In this document: piece by piece, positions 26,449 to 36,190 of the stretch
Layout of the letters: each line of letters opens with the position of its first letter
Position numbering within the stretch: position 1 is the first letter of the stretch
NCBI RefSeq assembly: GCF_019457635.1
Contig: NZ_CP080412.1
Coordinates: 868,001-932,000, forward strand
Source: Shewanella mangrovisoli
GTDB taxonomy: Bacteria; Pseudomonadota; Gammaproteobacteria; Enterobacterales; Shewanellaceae
Direction: 5' to 3'
DNA: 64,000 nucleotides
The notes under the pieces: model-generated
The model's input: only the letters and a program-made list of their open reading frames with translations
Databases searched by the model: none
Told to the model about the DNA's origin: nothing
Program-made: the position numbers and the translations under genes

Positions 26449-27179
26449 ACACTTGCCGTTCTTTTGAGGGCCTTTTTTGTGAGCCATTGGGAGGCGAGTA
26501 AGGAGGCTAGCGCTATCACTATCGAGATGATACACAGGCGCATCGCCTGATATTCCGCCCCCGGTGTTTCGATAAAGGAATACATGGCCAGCGGAATGGT
26601 GCGAGTTTCGCCGGGAATATTGGAGACGAAGGTGATGGTTGAGCCAAATTCCCCAAGGCTGCGGGCAAAGGCGATGATCATTCCCGACACTATACCGGGC
26701 GAGGTGAGCGGCAATGTGATGGTTAGGAATACCCGCCAGCGACTGCTTCCCAAGGTGCGTGCCGCCTGTTCGAGGCGAATATCGACGGTTTCGAAGGATT
26801 GGCGTATGGCTCTGACCATCAAAGGAAAGGAGACCACTGCGGCGGCGAGTGCCGCGCCGCGCCAGCTAAAGCTAAAACTTATGCCAAACCAGTTATAGAG
26901 CCACTGCCCGATTACGCCCTGGCGCCCCATGCTGATGAGCAACAGGTAACCTACCACCACCGGCGGTAACACCAGTGGGAGATGCAGGAGACTGTCAAAG
27001 ATAGCCTTACCGGGAAACTCCACGCGTGCCAGTAACCAAGCGCATAAAATGCCTAAGGGTAAGCTGGCCAGCACGGCAACCGCTGAGACTTTGAGACTCA
27101 GCAGCAGCGCGGCAGTTTCGTATTCGCTGAGGAGTGGCTCGTCAAACAGCGAGCCACTCAAGAGAACATCACTCAGCAC
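26442..27179 (-). CDS. modB: molybdate ABC transporter permease ModB
   Basis: 245 residues with five or more membrane helices. The ABC permease EAA-like loop reads AARTLGSSRWRVFLTITLPL, and the end of the core has SLGEFGSTITFVSNIPGETRT, which is typical of ModB. The start is a GTG at 27179 that shares its first G with the modA stop TAG. It is central in modABC and overlaps both neighbours. Confidence 0.95.
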   Translation of the reverse strand: MLSDVLLSGSLFDEPLLSEYETAALLLSLKVSAVAVLASLPLGILCAWLLARVEFPGKAIFDSLLHLPLVLPPVVVGYLLLISMGRQGVIGQWLYNWFGISFSFSWRGAALAAAVVSFPLMVRAIRQSFETVDIRLEQAARTLGSSRWRVFLTITLPLTSPGIVSGMIIAFARSLGEFGSTITFVSNIPGETRTIPLAMYSFIETPGAEYQAMRLCIISIVIALASLLASQWLTKKALKRTASVC

Positions 27180-27964
27180 TAGTTCACTCCAAAGCCATAT
27201 TTTTCAAATACTGCTGTTGCACTTGAGCTTTGAAGGTATTGATTAAAGTCTTTCGCGCTGGCGGTGGATTCCTGTTTCGTTAAAGCGCTGGGATATTCAA
27301 TCGGGCTATAGCTGGTCGCGGGGAAGGTCGCCACAATTTTAATCTTTTGCGCTACTTTGGCATCGGTCGAGTAAACGATACCGAGCGGGGCTTCGCCCTG
27401 TTCCACCAATGCTAGAGCTGCGCGGACATTGTTTGCTCTCGCCAGCAGAGGCTCGGCGGTTTTCCAAAGATTCAGATTTTCAAGTGCTTGCTTGGCGTAT
27501 TGTCCGGCTGGGACATGGTCAGGATCGCCCACCGCTAAACGGCTGCCATTGACCGCGGTCTTAATATCCCAATCGCTGTTTAGGGTGACTTGGTCTACTG
27601 GGCTATTCTTTTCGGCAATCAGCACTAAGGTATTTTTTAACAGGGTAATACGGCTATCGGCATTCACCGCCTTGGCATCGACAAGGTAATCCATCCATTT
27701 TTGGTTGGCGGAGATAAACAGATCGGCAGGCGCCCCATTGGCAATTTGTTTTGCGAGTGTTGAGGAGGAGGCATAGGAGAAAATCACTTTCGTTTGATGT
27801 TCTTTCTCATATTGCTGGCCAATCTCATTCAGCGCATTCGTGAGGGATGCGGCAGCAAAAACAGTCACTTGCTCTTTGTCTGCGGCAAAGCTGACGCTGC
27901 AACTGAGGGCTAAGCCAACGACTGAGGCTGTGGTAAAGCGTAAAAAGTGTTTGAGCGAGCTCAT
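27179..27964 (-). CDS. modA: periplasmic molybdate-binding protein ModA
   Basis: 261 residues from ATG 27964, which has GGAGG 6 bases upstream (a longer frame to 28003 runs into the ModE box). The signal peptide cleaves near SFA-ADKE. The molybdate-binding fold shows VFAAASLTNALNEI at the start, YASSSTLAKQI, GAPADLFISAN and later VEQGEAPLGIVYSTDA. It delivers molybdate to ModBC. Expression is expected to be repressed by ModE through the box at 27989. Confidence 0.95.
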   Translation of the reverse strand: MSSLKHFLRFTTASVVGLALSCSVSFAADKEQVTVFAAASLTNALNEIGQQYEKEHQTKVIFSYASSSTLAKQIANGAPADLFISANQKWMDYLVDAKAVNADSRITLLKNTLVLIAEKNSPVDQVTLNSDWDIKTAVNGSRLAVGDPDHVPAGQYAKQALENLNLWKTAEPLLARANNVRAALALVEQGEAPLGIVYSTDAKVAQKIKIVATFPATSYSPIEYPSALTKQESTASAKDFNQYLQSSSATAVFEKYGFGVN

Positions 27965-27988
27965 GGTGTTCCTCCGTGATAAAAAGTC

Positions 27989-28016
27989 ATCGTTATATAC
28001 CAATCTATATATCGAT
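27989..28016. promoter_or_regulatory. ModE-binding box in modA-modE intergenic region
   Basis: Two half-sites, ATCGTTATATA and TATATATCGAT, face each other across 6 bases, matching the ModE operator (CGTTATATA-N6-TATATAACG) almost perfectly. It lies 25 bases before modA, where it would block the promoter or start when molybdate is plentiful, and about 150 bases before modE. Confidence 0.88.
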
Positions 28017-28166
28017 CATTCAAGCCCCGATATGTAAATTAGTGATCTCTGCTCGATTTATCTGCCAAAACAGCAATGCCTTGGTGGATATTTCCGACTG
28101 TGCGTATTGGTATCTCAAGATTGATCGGGGACAATAACATTCACTTAAGTTAAGGCGCGCAGGAAC

Positions 28167-28946
28167 ATGGACTTACACGCACTACTGACACTGTCATTGG
28201 GGGATAAACCCTTTGCCAATCCGCGGCGGATAGCTTTGCTACGCCAAGTGGCTAATACTGGGTCTATCAGCCAGGGCGCTAAGTTGGCGGGGATTAGCTA
28301 CAAGGCCGCGTGGGATGCAATAAACGAGATGAATACCACTATGCCCGAGCCTGTCGTCAGCAGCGAAAAGGGCGGTAAGGGTGGTGGTGGCGCTAAACTC
28401 ACCGAGTTTGGTGAGCGTTTACTTAAGGTGTATTCCATCACCTCGCAGGTGCAGGAAATGGCGCTGTCGGCGTTGCTGGATGATTCGGTCGATATGCACA
28501 GTTTGTTAGATGTGATGGCGCATTTCTCCCTTAAAACCAGCGCCCGCAACCAGTTAACCGCTCGTATCCACAGCATTGAGCCGCTTGGCTTAAATGACAA
28601 CCTAAAGGTGACGTTGGCGGGAGGGCAGCAGATCCAAATCTCAGTGACCCATGCCAGTTTTGAGCGTCTGCAGTTAGCGCTTAATCAATCGATTCTATTG
28701 TTGTTTAAGGCGCCAGCCGTGACGGCCAGTCGTGATGCCTGCCAGAGCGCGGGGCAAAATTGCGTCAGTGGGCACTTATTGAGTGTGACTGAACTGGCCG
28801 ATAAGGCTGAGTTAGCGATAGAAATTGGCGGTAAAGATATTATCTATTCGGTGATGCCATTGGCCGATATTCAAACGCTCAAAGTAGGCGAGCCATGCTT
28901 TGCCTGTTTTGATGCCACACAAGTGATTGTTGCCATTATGAATTAA
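28167..28946 (+). CDS. modE: molybdate-responsive transcriptional regulator ModE
   Basis: 259 residues. The N-terminal LysR-like winged helix includes GSISQGAKLAGISYKAAWDA, with a Gly/Lys wing (KGGKGGGGAKLT). Two Mop/TOBE molybdate-binding domains follow, beginning SARNQLTARI near residue 122 and QNCVSGHLLSV near residue 196. ModE dimers loaded with molybdate repress modABC. The gene is divergent from modABC and the cognate operator lies between them. It is convergent with queG, with only 29 bases between stops. Confidence 0.94.
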   Translation: MDLHALLTLSLGDKPFANPRRIALLRQVANTGSISQGAKLAGISYKAAWDAINEMNTTMPEPVVSSEKGGKGGGGAKLTEFGERLLKVYSITSQVQEMALSALLDDSVDMHSLLDVMAHFSLKTSARNQLTARIHSIEPLGLNDNLKVTLAGGQQIQISVTHASFERLQLALNQSILLLFKAPAVTASRDACQSAGQNCVSGHLLSVTELADKAELAIEIGGKDIIYSVMPLADIQTLKVGEPCFACFDATQVIVAIMN

Positions 28947-28975
28947 GGCAAGCGCTAGGATAGAAAGGCTAGATG

Positions 28976-30154
28976 CTAGGCATCCCGTGGTAAGCCTTTT
29001 TGAATGACTCGAACCAGTCGCTCCGTTTTACGGTTATTGGCTTGTGAGCCGCCCGTATGCTGCGCTAGGGCCCAATCGATATGTTCTTTCACCATATCAT
29101 CGACATCCGCTTGGGCTTTACGTTGCTCTAGGGCGGCGATGATTTGCGGCGAACTCGGCGCATTGCCCAGGGCGACGGCGATATTGCGTAGCCAGCGCTG
29201 ATGACCAATACGGCGAATGGCGCTGCCTTCGGTCTGTTTGAGAAACTCGGTTTCGCTCCACGCAAATAAGCTGAGCAGTTCAGGCTGTTTGAGCTTAGGC
29301 CGAATGTGGAAATCACTCTCCTGTGTCAGCGGTGCCTCACGATTGACCGGGCACACCAACTGACAATCGTCGCAGCCGTAAATGCGATTTCCCATTAAGG
29401 TGCGAAACTCTTCAGGAATGGCACCCTGCAATTCGATTGTCAGATAAGAAATACAGCGCCGAGCATCCACGGTATAAGGCTCGACTATGGCGCCTGTTGG
29501 GCAGGAGGTGATGCAGGCCACGCAGGTGTTGCAGTCTTCCTTGATCGGAATGTCCACGGGTAAGGGCAGGTTGATCAGTAATTCCCCGAGGAAGAACCAA
29601 CTGCCCGCATCGTGATTAAGAATAAGTGAGTGCTTACCTGTCCAACCTATGCCGGCTTTTTCGGCGAGTGGACGCTCCAGTACTGGTGCAGAGTCGACAA
29701 AGGGCCTAAAGTCGGCGGCATCGAAACCTAAAGCAATAAGCTCGCTGCTGATCTGATCCCCCAGTTTTTTTAAGCGGGCACGGATGAGTTTGTGGTAATC
29801 CCTACCGCCCGCATAACGCGAGATATAACCCATATTCGGCGAGGCTAAGTTAGTGGCAAAACCTGCCTCTGGCGGTAGATAATCCATCCGTGCTGAAATC
29901 ACTCGAACTGTGCCTGGGTGCAATTCGTGGGGGCGAGCACGCATCATGCCGTGGGTGGCCATATAGCCCATTTCCCCATGATAGCCTTTATCCAGCCAAG
30001 CCTGTAATTTGAGTTCTTCCGCAGTTAAGTCGGTGTCGCAGATCCCTATTTGGGCAAAACCGAGCACCTTTCCCCAGGCCTTGATTTGCAAAGCAAGGCG
30101 GCCAAGAGTAGCTGCGTCGGGAATATTGGCGGGAGAGGTTACTGTGGTCGACAT
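28976..30154 (-). CDS. queG: epoxyqueuosine reductase QueG
   Basis: 392 residues from ATG 30154; a longer frame to 30340 is rejected because it crosses the divergent gene's promoter and start. QueG is a cobalamin and 4Fe-4S enzyme that reduces epoxyqueuosine to queuosine at the tRNA wobble base. Two ferredoxin-type clusters are visible, CNTCVACITSCPTGAI and CDDCQLVCPVNRE. The substrate/cobalamin region has FRPFVDSAPVLERPLAEKAG. HEAT-like repeats form the C-terminus. Confidence 0.94.
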   Translation of the reverse strand: MSTTVTSPANIPDAATLGRLALQIKAWGKVLGFAQIGICDTDLTAEELKLQAWLDKGYHGEMGYMATHGMMRARPHELHPGTVRVISARMDYLPPEAGFATNLASPNMGYISRYAGGRDYHKLIRARLKKLGDQISSELIALGFDAADFRPFVDSAPVLERPLAEKAGIGWTGKHSLILNHDAGSWFFLGELLINLPLPVDIPIKEDCNTCVACITSCPTGAIVEPYTVDARRCISYLTIELQGAIPEEFRTLMGNRIYGCDDCQLVCPVNREAPLTQESDFHIRPKLKQPELLSLFAWSETEFLKQTEGSAIRRIGHQRWLRNIAVALGNAPSSPQIIAALEQRKAQADVDDMVKEHIDWALAQHTGGSQANNRKTERLVRVIQKGLPRDA

Positions 30155-30316
30155 GGAAACGGCATTGGGCTTAATAGGATGGCGCCATGATAGCAGTTTT
30201 AAGCCGCAACGGACGAGTTTAGTGTTTGGGGATTTAAGCCAAACTGCAATTGTTACTTTCTTCGATGTGTAAATTAGATCTATGATGAGTAGTAACTTTC
30301 CCCTTCGGTCTTGTCT

Positions 30317-31126
30317 ATGTTGCTGACCCTTTGCAAACACGGTTATCGCCTATTGTTGTGCGTATGCTTAGGCTATGCAGGCCTTAGCTTAGCTGCAACA
30401 GAAGCGACAACCAAGACGGTGCGGTTAGTGACAGAGGCTTGGCCACCCATGAGCTTCGAGCAAGATGGCGTGCCAACCGGCTTTGGTGTTGAACTGGTTA
30501 ATCAATTGCAGACGCGTATCGGGCAGCAGGAAAAAATTGAAGTTTTACCTTGGGCGCGGGCTTACTCTATTGCTCATTCGTCGCCGAACGTGTTGTTGTT
30601 TGCCACTTCCATTAGCGATGAGCGGGAAACCCATTTCGATTTTATTGGCCCCATTGCCACCAGTAAAATTACTCTTTATGCAAGAGCTGATGATCCCATT
30701 AATATCAATCGGTTATCCGAAGTGAGTAAAGCTGGGATCGTAGGCGTGTATCGTGAGTCAGTCGGTGCGCAACTGTTGCAACAGCAAGGTATCGATGGTC
30801 TCTTAGTGGCGAGTTTTCCACAGCAATCGGCTAAACAGTTGTTGTTTTCTCGGGTGCGGTTCTGGTGTCAGGCCGATTTGGCGGTCAAGCATATATTGCA
30901 GGATATCGGTGCGAAGGAGTCGGAGATCAAACCCGTTTATGTGCTCTCCGAAATCCATCTTTATTTGGCATTCTCAAAAGGAACGTCTTCCGACAAGGTA
31001 CAACGATGGCAAGCTGAGCTAGAAAAGCTCAAAGAGTCGGGAGGTTTTGCGCGGCTCTATCAAAAATGGTTTGGTACCTTACCGCCACCCCTCGAACATC
31101 AAATCTTTTGGCATCGCAATACCTAA
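30317..31126 (+). CDS. periplasmic solute-binding protein, family 3 (orphan)
   Basis: 269 residues with an N-terminal signal (hydrophobic 11-27, cleavage near SLA-ATE). The domain is SBP_bac_3 (amino-acid-binding type): the first strand reads VRLVTEAWPPMSF and is followed by GFGVELVNQL, while the C-terminus has LEKLKESGGFARLYQKWFG. No permease or ATPase gene is nearby. Orphan proteins like this in Shewanella may act in sensing rather than transport. Its stop lies one base from the stop of the convergent GGDEF gene. ATG 30317 is chosen over TTG 30311. Confidence 0.83.
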   Translation: MLLTLCKHGYRLLLCVCLGYAGLSLAATEATTKTVRLVTEAWPPMSFEQDGVPTGFGVELVNQLQTRIGQQEKIEVLPWARAYSIAHSSPNVLLFATSISDERETHFDFIGPIATSKITLYARADDPININRLSEVSKAGIVGVYRESVGAQLLQQQGIDGLLVASFPQQSAKQLLFSRVRFWCQADLAVKHILQDIGAKESEIKPVYVLSEIHLYLAFSKGTSSDKVQRWQAELEKLKESGGFARLYQKWFGTLPPPLEHQIFWHRNT

Positions 31127-31127
31127 G

Positions 31128-33068
31128 CTAGCTCGCAGCCTTTGCGGCTTTGACGCAGTTTCTACCAGCATTTTTAGCGTCGTAAAGGGCGTTGTCCGCA
31201 CGCTTAAGCAAACGCGCAAAGCTTTCATCTTGTTTGCCTAATTCGGTATTTAAAGTTGCCACCCCTGCACTTACAGTTAGCTTTAACTCTACGGGTAAAT
31301 TAATGGCGCCATAACGGGTGATTAAGGTTTGTAACTCATGGGCGAGTTCCCACACGCGTTCGGCGTTGGTATTGGGTAATAAAATTAAAAACTCTTCGCC
31401 ACCGATACGGCCAATCAAGTTGCGGTCAGCAGTTAATGCCTGGCTGGCTTGCGCGATGGTTAATAATGCTTGGTCGCCAATTTCATGGCCGAAATTATCG
31501 TTTATCTTTTTAAAATGATCCGCATCGAAGATGATTACCGAGAACGGGGTTTGTAGCTTTAACGCCTGTTGAAAATATTGTTCCGCCTTGGCATAGATGT
31601 GCCGACGATTGGGCAATTGGGTCAGATAGTCGGTTAGTGCTATGGTCTGTAGGTGACGATTGCGGTGCACTTGTTTGTAGGCAAAGAGTGACACTATGGC
31701 CAAAATGCAGCCCGTGAGTAGTAGGATGATAAGTTGCAGCGACTTATTTTTCTCGAGCAGTGCTAACTCTTGTTCCTTTAATTTTTGGTTATCGAGTAAG
31801 CGTTTGTTTTCTGACTCAATCCAACTGGTATCAAATTTTACTTTTAACTCAGTGGTTTGGTGCGCAAACGAATTGTCTTCCACCTTTCGAGTCAAGGCGA
31901 CAAACTGCTGTAAAGTTTGATAGGCCGACGGCAAATCATTCATCGCCGCATAGACTTCGCTCTTGAGTTGCAACAGCTGAACTAAGCCGCGATCATTCTG
32001 CATGGCGCGAAACGCATTTTCAGCGTCGGCGAGTTCGCTTAACGCCTCTTGATAGCGACCTTGTTGATAACGAATTTTGCCCATAAACAACTTCATAAAG
32101 CTGTAGGCTGCGGGTTCGTTCGCCGTGATCTCTAACTCGGCTTCTTTTAGATATTTTTCGGCCTCATCTAAACGATTTAGTTGGATCAAGCTGTAGGCGA
32201 TGTTAGTGGCGTTGACCGCGGCGGCATTGTTGAGTCGATGCTTTTTAAAGTACTGATAGCTAAAACGAAAGTTTTCAATGGCCTGTTCGTGCTCGCCCAT
32301 TTCATCTAAGGCAATCCCTATATCGGAGGTGACATTAGCGACTTGCTCCTCGTTCCCTTTCTTTAGATATAACTCTTTGAGTTTGTTGTAATACTTGATT
32401 GCACTCTCGGGATCACCATAGCGCCTAAAGCTGGTGGCAATGTCGGTTAGATTGATGTTTGCCCAGCCAGTTAAATTTAAGGATTCGTACAGCCCTTGTG
32501 CGGTGACTAAATCGTCTAAGGCGGCGGAAAAGTCACCAATATAGGAGTAGAGTGCGCCACGTAAGCTGCGGGCATCGGCGATAAGCTTGATATCTTCATG
32601 TTCGTATGCAGTTTTAATGCTGCGAGAATACCCTTCCATAGCGCCATTAATATCTCTACTTAATTGTAGAAACCAGGAGTGGCATAGGGTTAGATCGGTG
32701 GCAAAATGGACTGAGGCTGTGCTGGGAATGCTATTCAGCGCTTCTTGTGCTTTGTCTCGGGCGAGAAGGATTTCAGCTTCTGTCTCGGCTGGTTGATTCC
32801 AGCATTTGAGCATTTTTAACTTTTCGATGTGTTCTACATCATCACTGGCAATCAGTTTATCCAGTAGCGCGATATTTTGCTCTACCGACTCGCGAGCCAT
32901 AACCTCACCACTTTCAAATAATTTGAATATTTGATCGATCTGTGGCTTTTCTTCTGCAACGGCCAGGCTTAGCGGCACTAACAGCAGCATCAGAAACAGA
33001 GATAAATTACGCTGAGTGTGTGGCAAGGGAAAGGTTTCCTGTTCGCACTGAAACAGATAGCTAATCAT
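31128..33068 (-). CDS. TPR-containing membrane diguanylate cyclase (GGDEF)
   Basis: 646 residues. A signal/anchor segment at about 21-38 precedes a periplasmic array of TPR repeats (about residues 45-400). A coiled coil and a transmembrane helix (about 447-468) lead to a C-terminal GGDEF domain with catalytic GGEEF at 556-560. The GTP-binding features ALTDYLTQLPNRR and FDADHFKKINDNFGH are intact, so synthesis of c-di-GMP is expected. The product-inhibition site RxxD is not present (LTAD instead). The ligand sensed by the TPR region is unknown. Confidence 0.9.
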   Translation of the reverse strand: MISYLFQCEQETFPLPHTQRNLSLFLMLLLVPLSLAVAEEKPQIDQIFKLFESGEVMARESVEQNIALLDKLIASDDVEHIEKLKMLKCWNQPAETEAEILLARDKAQEALNSIPSTASVHFATDLTLCHSWFLQLSRDINGAMEGYSRSIKTAYEHEDIKLIADARSLRGALYSYIGDFSAALDDLVTAQGLYESLNLTGWANINLTDIATSFRRYGDPESAIKYYNKLKELYLKKGNEEQVANVTSDIGIALDEMGEHEQAIENFRFSYQYFKKHRLNNAAAVNATNIAYSLIQLNRLDEAEKYLKEAELEITANEPAAYSFMKLFMGKIRYQQGRYQEALSELADAENAFRAMQNDRGLVQLLQLKSEVYAAMNDLPSAYQTLQQFVALTRKVEDNSFAHQTTELKVKFDTSWIESENKRLLDNQKLKEQELALLEKNKSLQLIILLLTGCILAIVSLFAYKQVHRNRHLQTIALTDYLTQLPNRRHIYAKAEQYFQQALKLQTPFSVIIFDADHFKKINDNFGHEIGDQALLTIAQASQALTADRNLIGRIGGEEFLILLPNTNAERVWELAHELQTLITRYGAINLPVELKLTVSAGVATLNTELGKQDESFARLLKRADNALYDAKNAGRNCVKAAKAAS

Positions 33069-33182
33069 TATCTTAGCATAAACTTTTTACGTCTTGTTTA
33101 CATGTAAAGTTTGCAATTTTTGCATTCATTCCGCTATCAAGGTATAAACGTCGCCTTGGATCTCACCCAATAAGGAAACCCT

Positions 33183-33710
33183 TTGAAAAAATTACTCTGT
33201 GCCGCACTGTTGCTGTTCACGGGAGCGAGTTGGGCAAACTCGGATGATATCGAAACTTCGGGCGATGTAGTGCATTTACTCCTGCCTGCGACGGCTTTGG
33301 GCGCGACCCTATTCTATGAAGAGGGGAATGAAGGCTCGTGGCAATTACTTAAAGCAGCAGTCTCGAGCAGGGTCATAGTCGAAGGGCTTAAACTGGGTGT
33401 CAGTAAGGATAGACCCGATGGCAGTGGTGATGATTCTTTTCCGTCTGGACACACGTCGGACAGCTTTATGGCGGCGACATTTATTCAGCAGCGCTATGGT
33501 TGGCAATATGGTCTGCCAGCGTATCTTGCGGCGACTTATGTGGGCTATACCCGAGTCGAGAGCGATAAGCACTATTTAGAAGATGTCCTTGCAGGCGCTG
33601 CCATTGGCGCACTGGCGGGTTGGTATTTTACTGAGCCCTATAAAGGGATCACAGTGACACCTTTGGCCCACAATGGGGTTTATGGTTTATATATTAGCGG
33701 CCAATTTTAA
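33183..33710 (+). CDS. PAP2-family phosphatase, exported
   Basis: 175 residues with a signal peptide (cleavage near SWA-NSD). The three PAP2 phosphatase motifs are present: K70-x6-RP (KLGVSKDRP), PSGH at 87-90 and a third motif, TRVESDKHYLED, with Thr replacing the common Ser before Arg124. His90 and His130 would be catalytic. Short members act on lipid phosphates such as phosphatidylglycerol-phosphate, undecaprenyl-diphosphate or lipid A; the substrate here is open. The start appears to be TTG 33183 after TAAGGAAACC. Confidence 0.85.
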   Translation: MKKLLCAALLLFTGASWANSDDIETSGDVVHLLLPATALGATLFYEEGNEGSWQLLKAAVSSRVIVEGLKLGVSKDRPDGSGDDSFPSGHTSDSFMAATFIQQRYGWQYGLPAYLAATYVGYTRVESDKHYLEDVLAGAAIGALAGWYFTEPYKGITVTPLAHNGVYGLYISGQF

Positions 33711-33734
33711 GCCGCTTAAGTTAAGAGAGAAATT

Positions 33735-34169
33735 ATGGCTGAAGTATCAGTTGAGTATCGTGAAACCGCCGAGCGGATTTCCCACAATGTTGCCAATAAA
33801 GTATTGCCTATGGCGAAAATGCCAGAGAGCCTATTAGAGGCCTATAAAGGTCTATGCGCCGAGTTGTTACTCGATCGCGAAGGTAAATTTGCCGCGGCTT
33901 GGGAGGCATTGCCTGCCAGCGCCCGTAACTTGATGCCACAGGCTGAGTTCCACGGTTTCTATATTGCCAATGCGTGGCTGCAACTTAGCCGTGTCGCCCA
34001 GGAGATTTCTGAGCAGGCCGATACCGATGAAGCCATCAACGAGAAGGAATACAACGGGATTTTCGGTCGCTTAGCCGATGAATCACTGAAAGAATGTGTA
34101 CGAAAATTAAAGAAAGCGCGTACCGACCGTTCTATGCTCAACAGCTTTAAACAGGTGATGGCGCCTTAA
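33735..34169 (+). CDS. DUF3069 family protein
   Basis: 144 residues, all-helical and cytoplasmic, without membrane segments or Cys motifs. It resembles the DUF3069 family found mainly in Shewanella and Vibrio, whose function is unknown. The ATG is preceded by AGAGAGAAATT, 24 bases after the PAP2 stop, so the two are probably cotranscribed. A strong terminator follows. Confidence 0.75.
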   Translation: MAEVSVEYRETAERISHNVANKVLPMAKMPESLLEAYKGLCAELLLDREGKFAAAWEALPASARNLMPQAEFHGFYIANAWLQLSRVAQEISEQADTDEAINEKEYNGIFGRLADESLKECVRKLKKARTDRSMLNSFKQVMAP

Positions 34170-34187
34170 GCTGTGAATTTGACTCAA

Positions 34188-34219
34188 TAAAAAGCCCGTC
34201 GATTGACGGGCTTTTTATT
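34188..34219. terminator. bidirectional terminator (DUF3069 / maeA)
   Basis: Stem AAGCCCGTC / GACGGGCTT with a 4-nt loop, flanked by AAAA and TTTT, ends two convergent genes. Confidence 0.9.
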
Positions 34220-34235
34220 GGAATAATGTCTGAAA

Positions 34236-35924
34236 TTAGAAAGAAGTACGCTTATAACGGCGGTACTCAGGCTTCCAGAAATTATCTTCGATAGATTGCA
34301 TCAGTAGTTCATCACTCGCAGGCAAGGATAGGCCTTGCTCAATCGCCACTTTACCGACGGCAAAGGCAATATGCTTACTCACTGAGTGAATGTCTTCCAG
34401 TTTTGGCAGGAGCGGCCCTGAGCCATTAATGGCTAACGGTGAGCATTCAGCGAGCGCGCGGCTCGACGCCATTAACATCGCATCGGAGACATGGCGAGCA
34501 CCAGAGGCGAGTACACCTAAACCAATACCTGGGAAGATAAAGCTGTTGTTACATTGTGCGATTTCATAGGTCTCGCCATCGACAACCACAGGTTCAAACG
34601 GGCTACCCGTTGCCACTAAAGCTTGGCCTGACGTCCAGTGCAGAATATCTTTTGGCGTCGCTTCAACACGGCTGGTGGGGTTCGACAGTGGGAAGATAAT
34701 TGGGCGTTCGCAGTGGCTATGCATTGCACGAACAATTTCTTCGGTAAATAGACCCGGTGCACCCGAAACGCCAATCAGTACCGTTGGCTTAGCGTTATTG
34801 ACCACATCGAGCAGTGAAATATTGTCGCTGAAGTTATTCCAGTTGCTGATTTCGGCACATTTTTGAGCCAATTTTTGTTGGAATGGCAACAGGTTAGGCA
34901 TGTTGTCGAGCAGCAGGCCCCAACGGTCAACCATGCAGACTTGGCTGCGAGCTTGCTCGTCGCTGATCCCTTCTGACACCATTTGCGCAACGATGGCTTC
35001 GGCAATACCGCAGCCAGCGCTACCTGCACCTAAAAAGGCAATGCGTTGTTTGTTCAGCTCAGTGCCCGCGGCTTTACAGGCGGCGAGTAACGAGCCCACA
35101 GTCACAGCGGCAGTGCCTTGAATGTCATCGTTAAAGCAGCAGTAACGATCCTTATAACGCTCAAGGATTGGCATCGCATTCTTTTGGGCAAAATCTTCGA
35201 ATTGGATCAGTGTATCTGGCCAACGTACATGCACGGCTTGCATAAAGGCTTCGATAAACTCGGCATACTCTTCGCCGCCAATACGTGGGTGGCGCCAACC
35301 CATGTACATAGGATCTTCCAGCAATTGTGGATTATCGGTACCTACGTCTAAGGTAATGGGTAGTGTGTATGCGGGGCTGATCCCACCACAGCTAGTGTAC
35401 AGTGACAATTTACCAATCGGGATCCCCATGCCGCCAATACCTTGGTCGCCTAAGCCTAAGATGCGCTCACCGTCGGTCACAACGATGATTTTTACTTTTT
35501 GGCGAGTCGAGTTATTGAGGATGTCGTCGATTCTGTCCTTATTCGGGTAGGAGATGAACAGACCACGGTTACGGCGATAGTTTTTCGAGAAGCGCTCACA
35601 GGCCAAACCTACTGTCGGGGTGTAGATAATTGGCATCATTTCGCTGATGTGGTTTTGCACTAAACGATAAAACAGGGTTTCGTTGGTGTCTTGAATGTTG
35701 CGCAGATAGATGTGCTTATCGAGATCGTTATTGAAACTTCTGAACTGATCGTAGGCGCGTGAAGCCTGTTCTTCAATGGTTTCAATGGCGTAGGGTACTA
35801 AGCCTTCGAGGTTAAAGAAAATACGCTCTTCTTCCGAAAATGCACTGCCCTTGTTAATTAAGGGGGCTTCAAGAATGGCAGGTCCTGCAAACGGAAGATA
35901 GAGGGGGCGTTTATTATCGTCCAT
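34236..35924 (-). CDS. maeA: NAD-dependent malic enzyme MaeA
   Basis: 562 residues, the length of SfcA/MaeA. It decarboxylates malate to pyruvate with NAD+ and Mn2+. The malate-binding domain has [17 protein letters not shown] (with catalytic Tyr), [15 protein letters not shown] and the metal-binding [11 protein letters not shown]. The Rossmann domain has [15 protein letters not shown], followed by [10 protein letters not shown]. It is a single gene with a terminator at 34188 and a 218-base upstream region in which I see no clear operator. Confidence 0.95.
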   Translation of the reverse strand: MDDNKRPLYLPFAGPAILEAPLINKGSAFSEEERIFFNLEGLVPYAIETIEEQASRAYDQFRSFNNDLDKHIYLRNIQDTNETLFYRLVQNHISEMMPIIYTPTVGLACERFSKNYRRNRGLFISYPNKDRIDDILNNSTRQKVKIIVVTDGERILGLGDQGIGGMGIPIGKLSLYTSCGGISPAYTLPITLDVGTDNPQLLEDPMYMGWRHPRIGGEEYAEFIEAFMQAVHVRWPDTLIQFEDFAQKNAMPILERYKDRYCCFNDDIQGTAAVTVGSLLAACKAAGTELNKQRIAFLGAGSAGCGIAEAIVAQMVSEGISDEQARSQVCMVDRWGLLLDNMPNLLPFQQKLAQKCAEISNWNNFSDNISLLDVVNNAKPTVLIGVSGAPGLFTEEIVRAMHSHCERPIIFPLSNPTSRVEATPKDILHWTSGQALVATGSPFEPVVVDGETYEIAQCNNSFIFPGIGLGVLASGARHVSDAMLMASSRALAECSPLAINGSGPLLPKLEDIHSVSKHIAFAVGKVAIEQGLSLPASDELLMQSIEDNFWKPEYRRYKRTSF

Positions 35925-36142
35925 GGGTAACCTTTGAGTTATTGTTTAATGGTTCGGTACGTGCTTGAGACGTGCTGTAAGTCACGTAAGGTTATCATGA
36001 AATGTGATCTTTGTTGCCTGTATCGTGCGCTATTTGTGGCTTTTTTTGCATCAGAGACAATTCTTACTGTTTAAAACAGGGTTCTGTTAATTGGTTGTAA
36101 ATGCTTTTGCCGAGTAAATGGCTGTTTAAGGTGCTATTAAAA

Positions 36143-36173
36143 CAAAAAACGCAGCCTAGGCTGCGTTTTTGGG
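36143..36173 (-). terminator. terminator of yehS-like gene
   Basis: Stem AACGCAGCC / GGCTGCGTT with a minimal loop and flanking A- and T-runs, 18 bases past the stop. Confidence 0.85.
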
Positions 36174-36190
36174 GTTAAGCTGTTTGGGTA

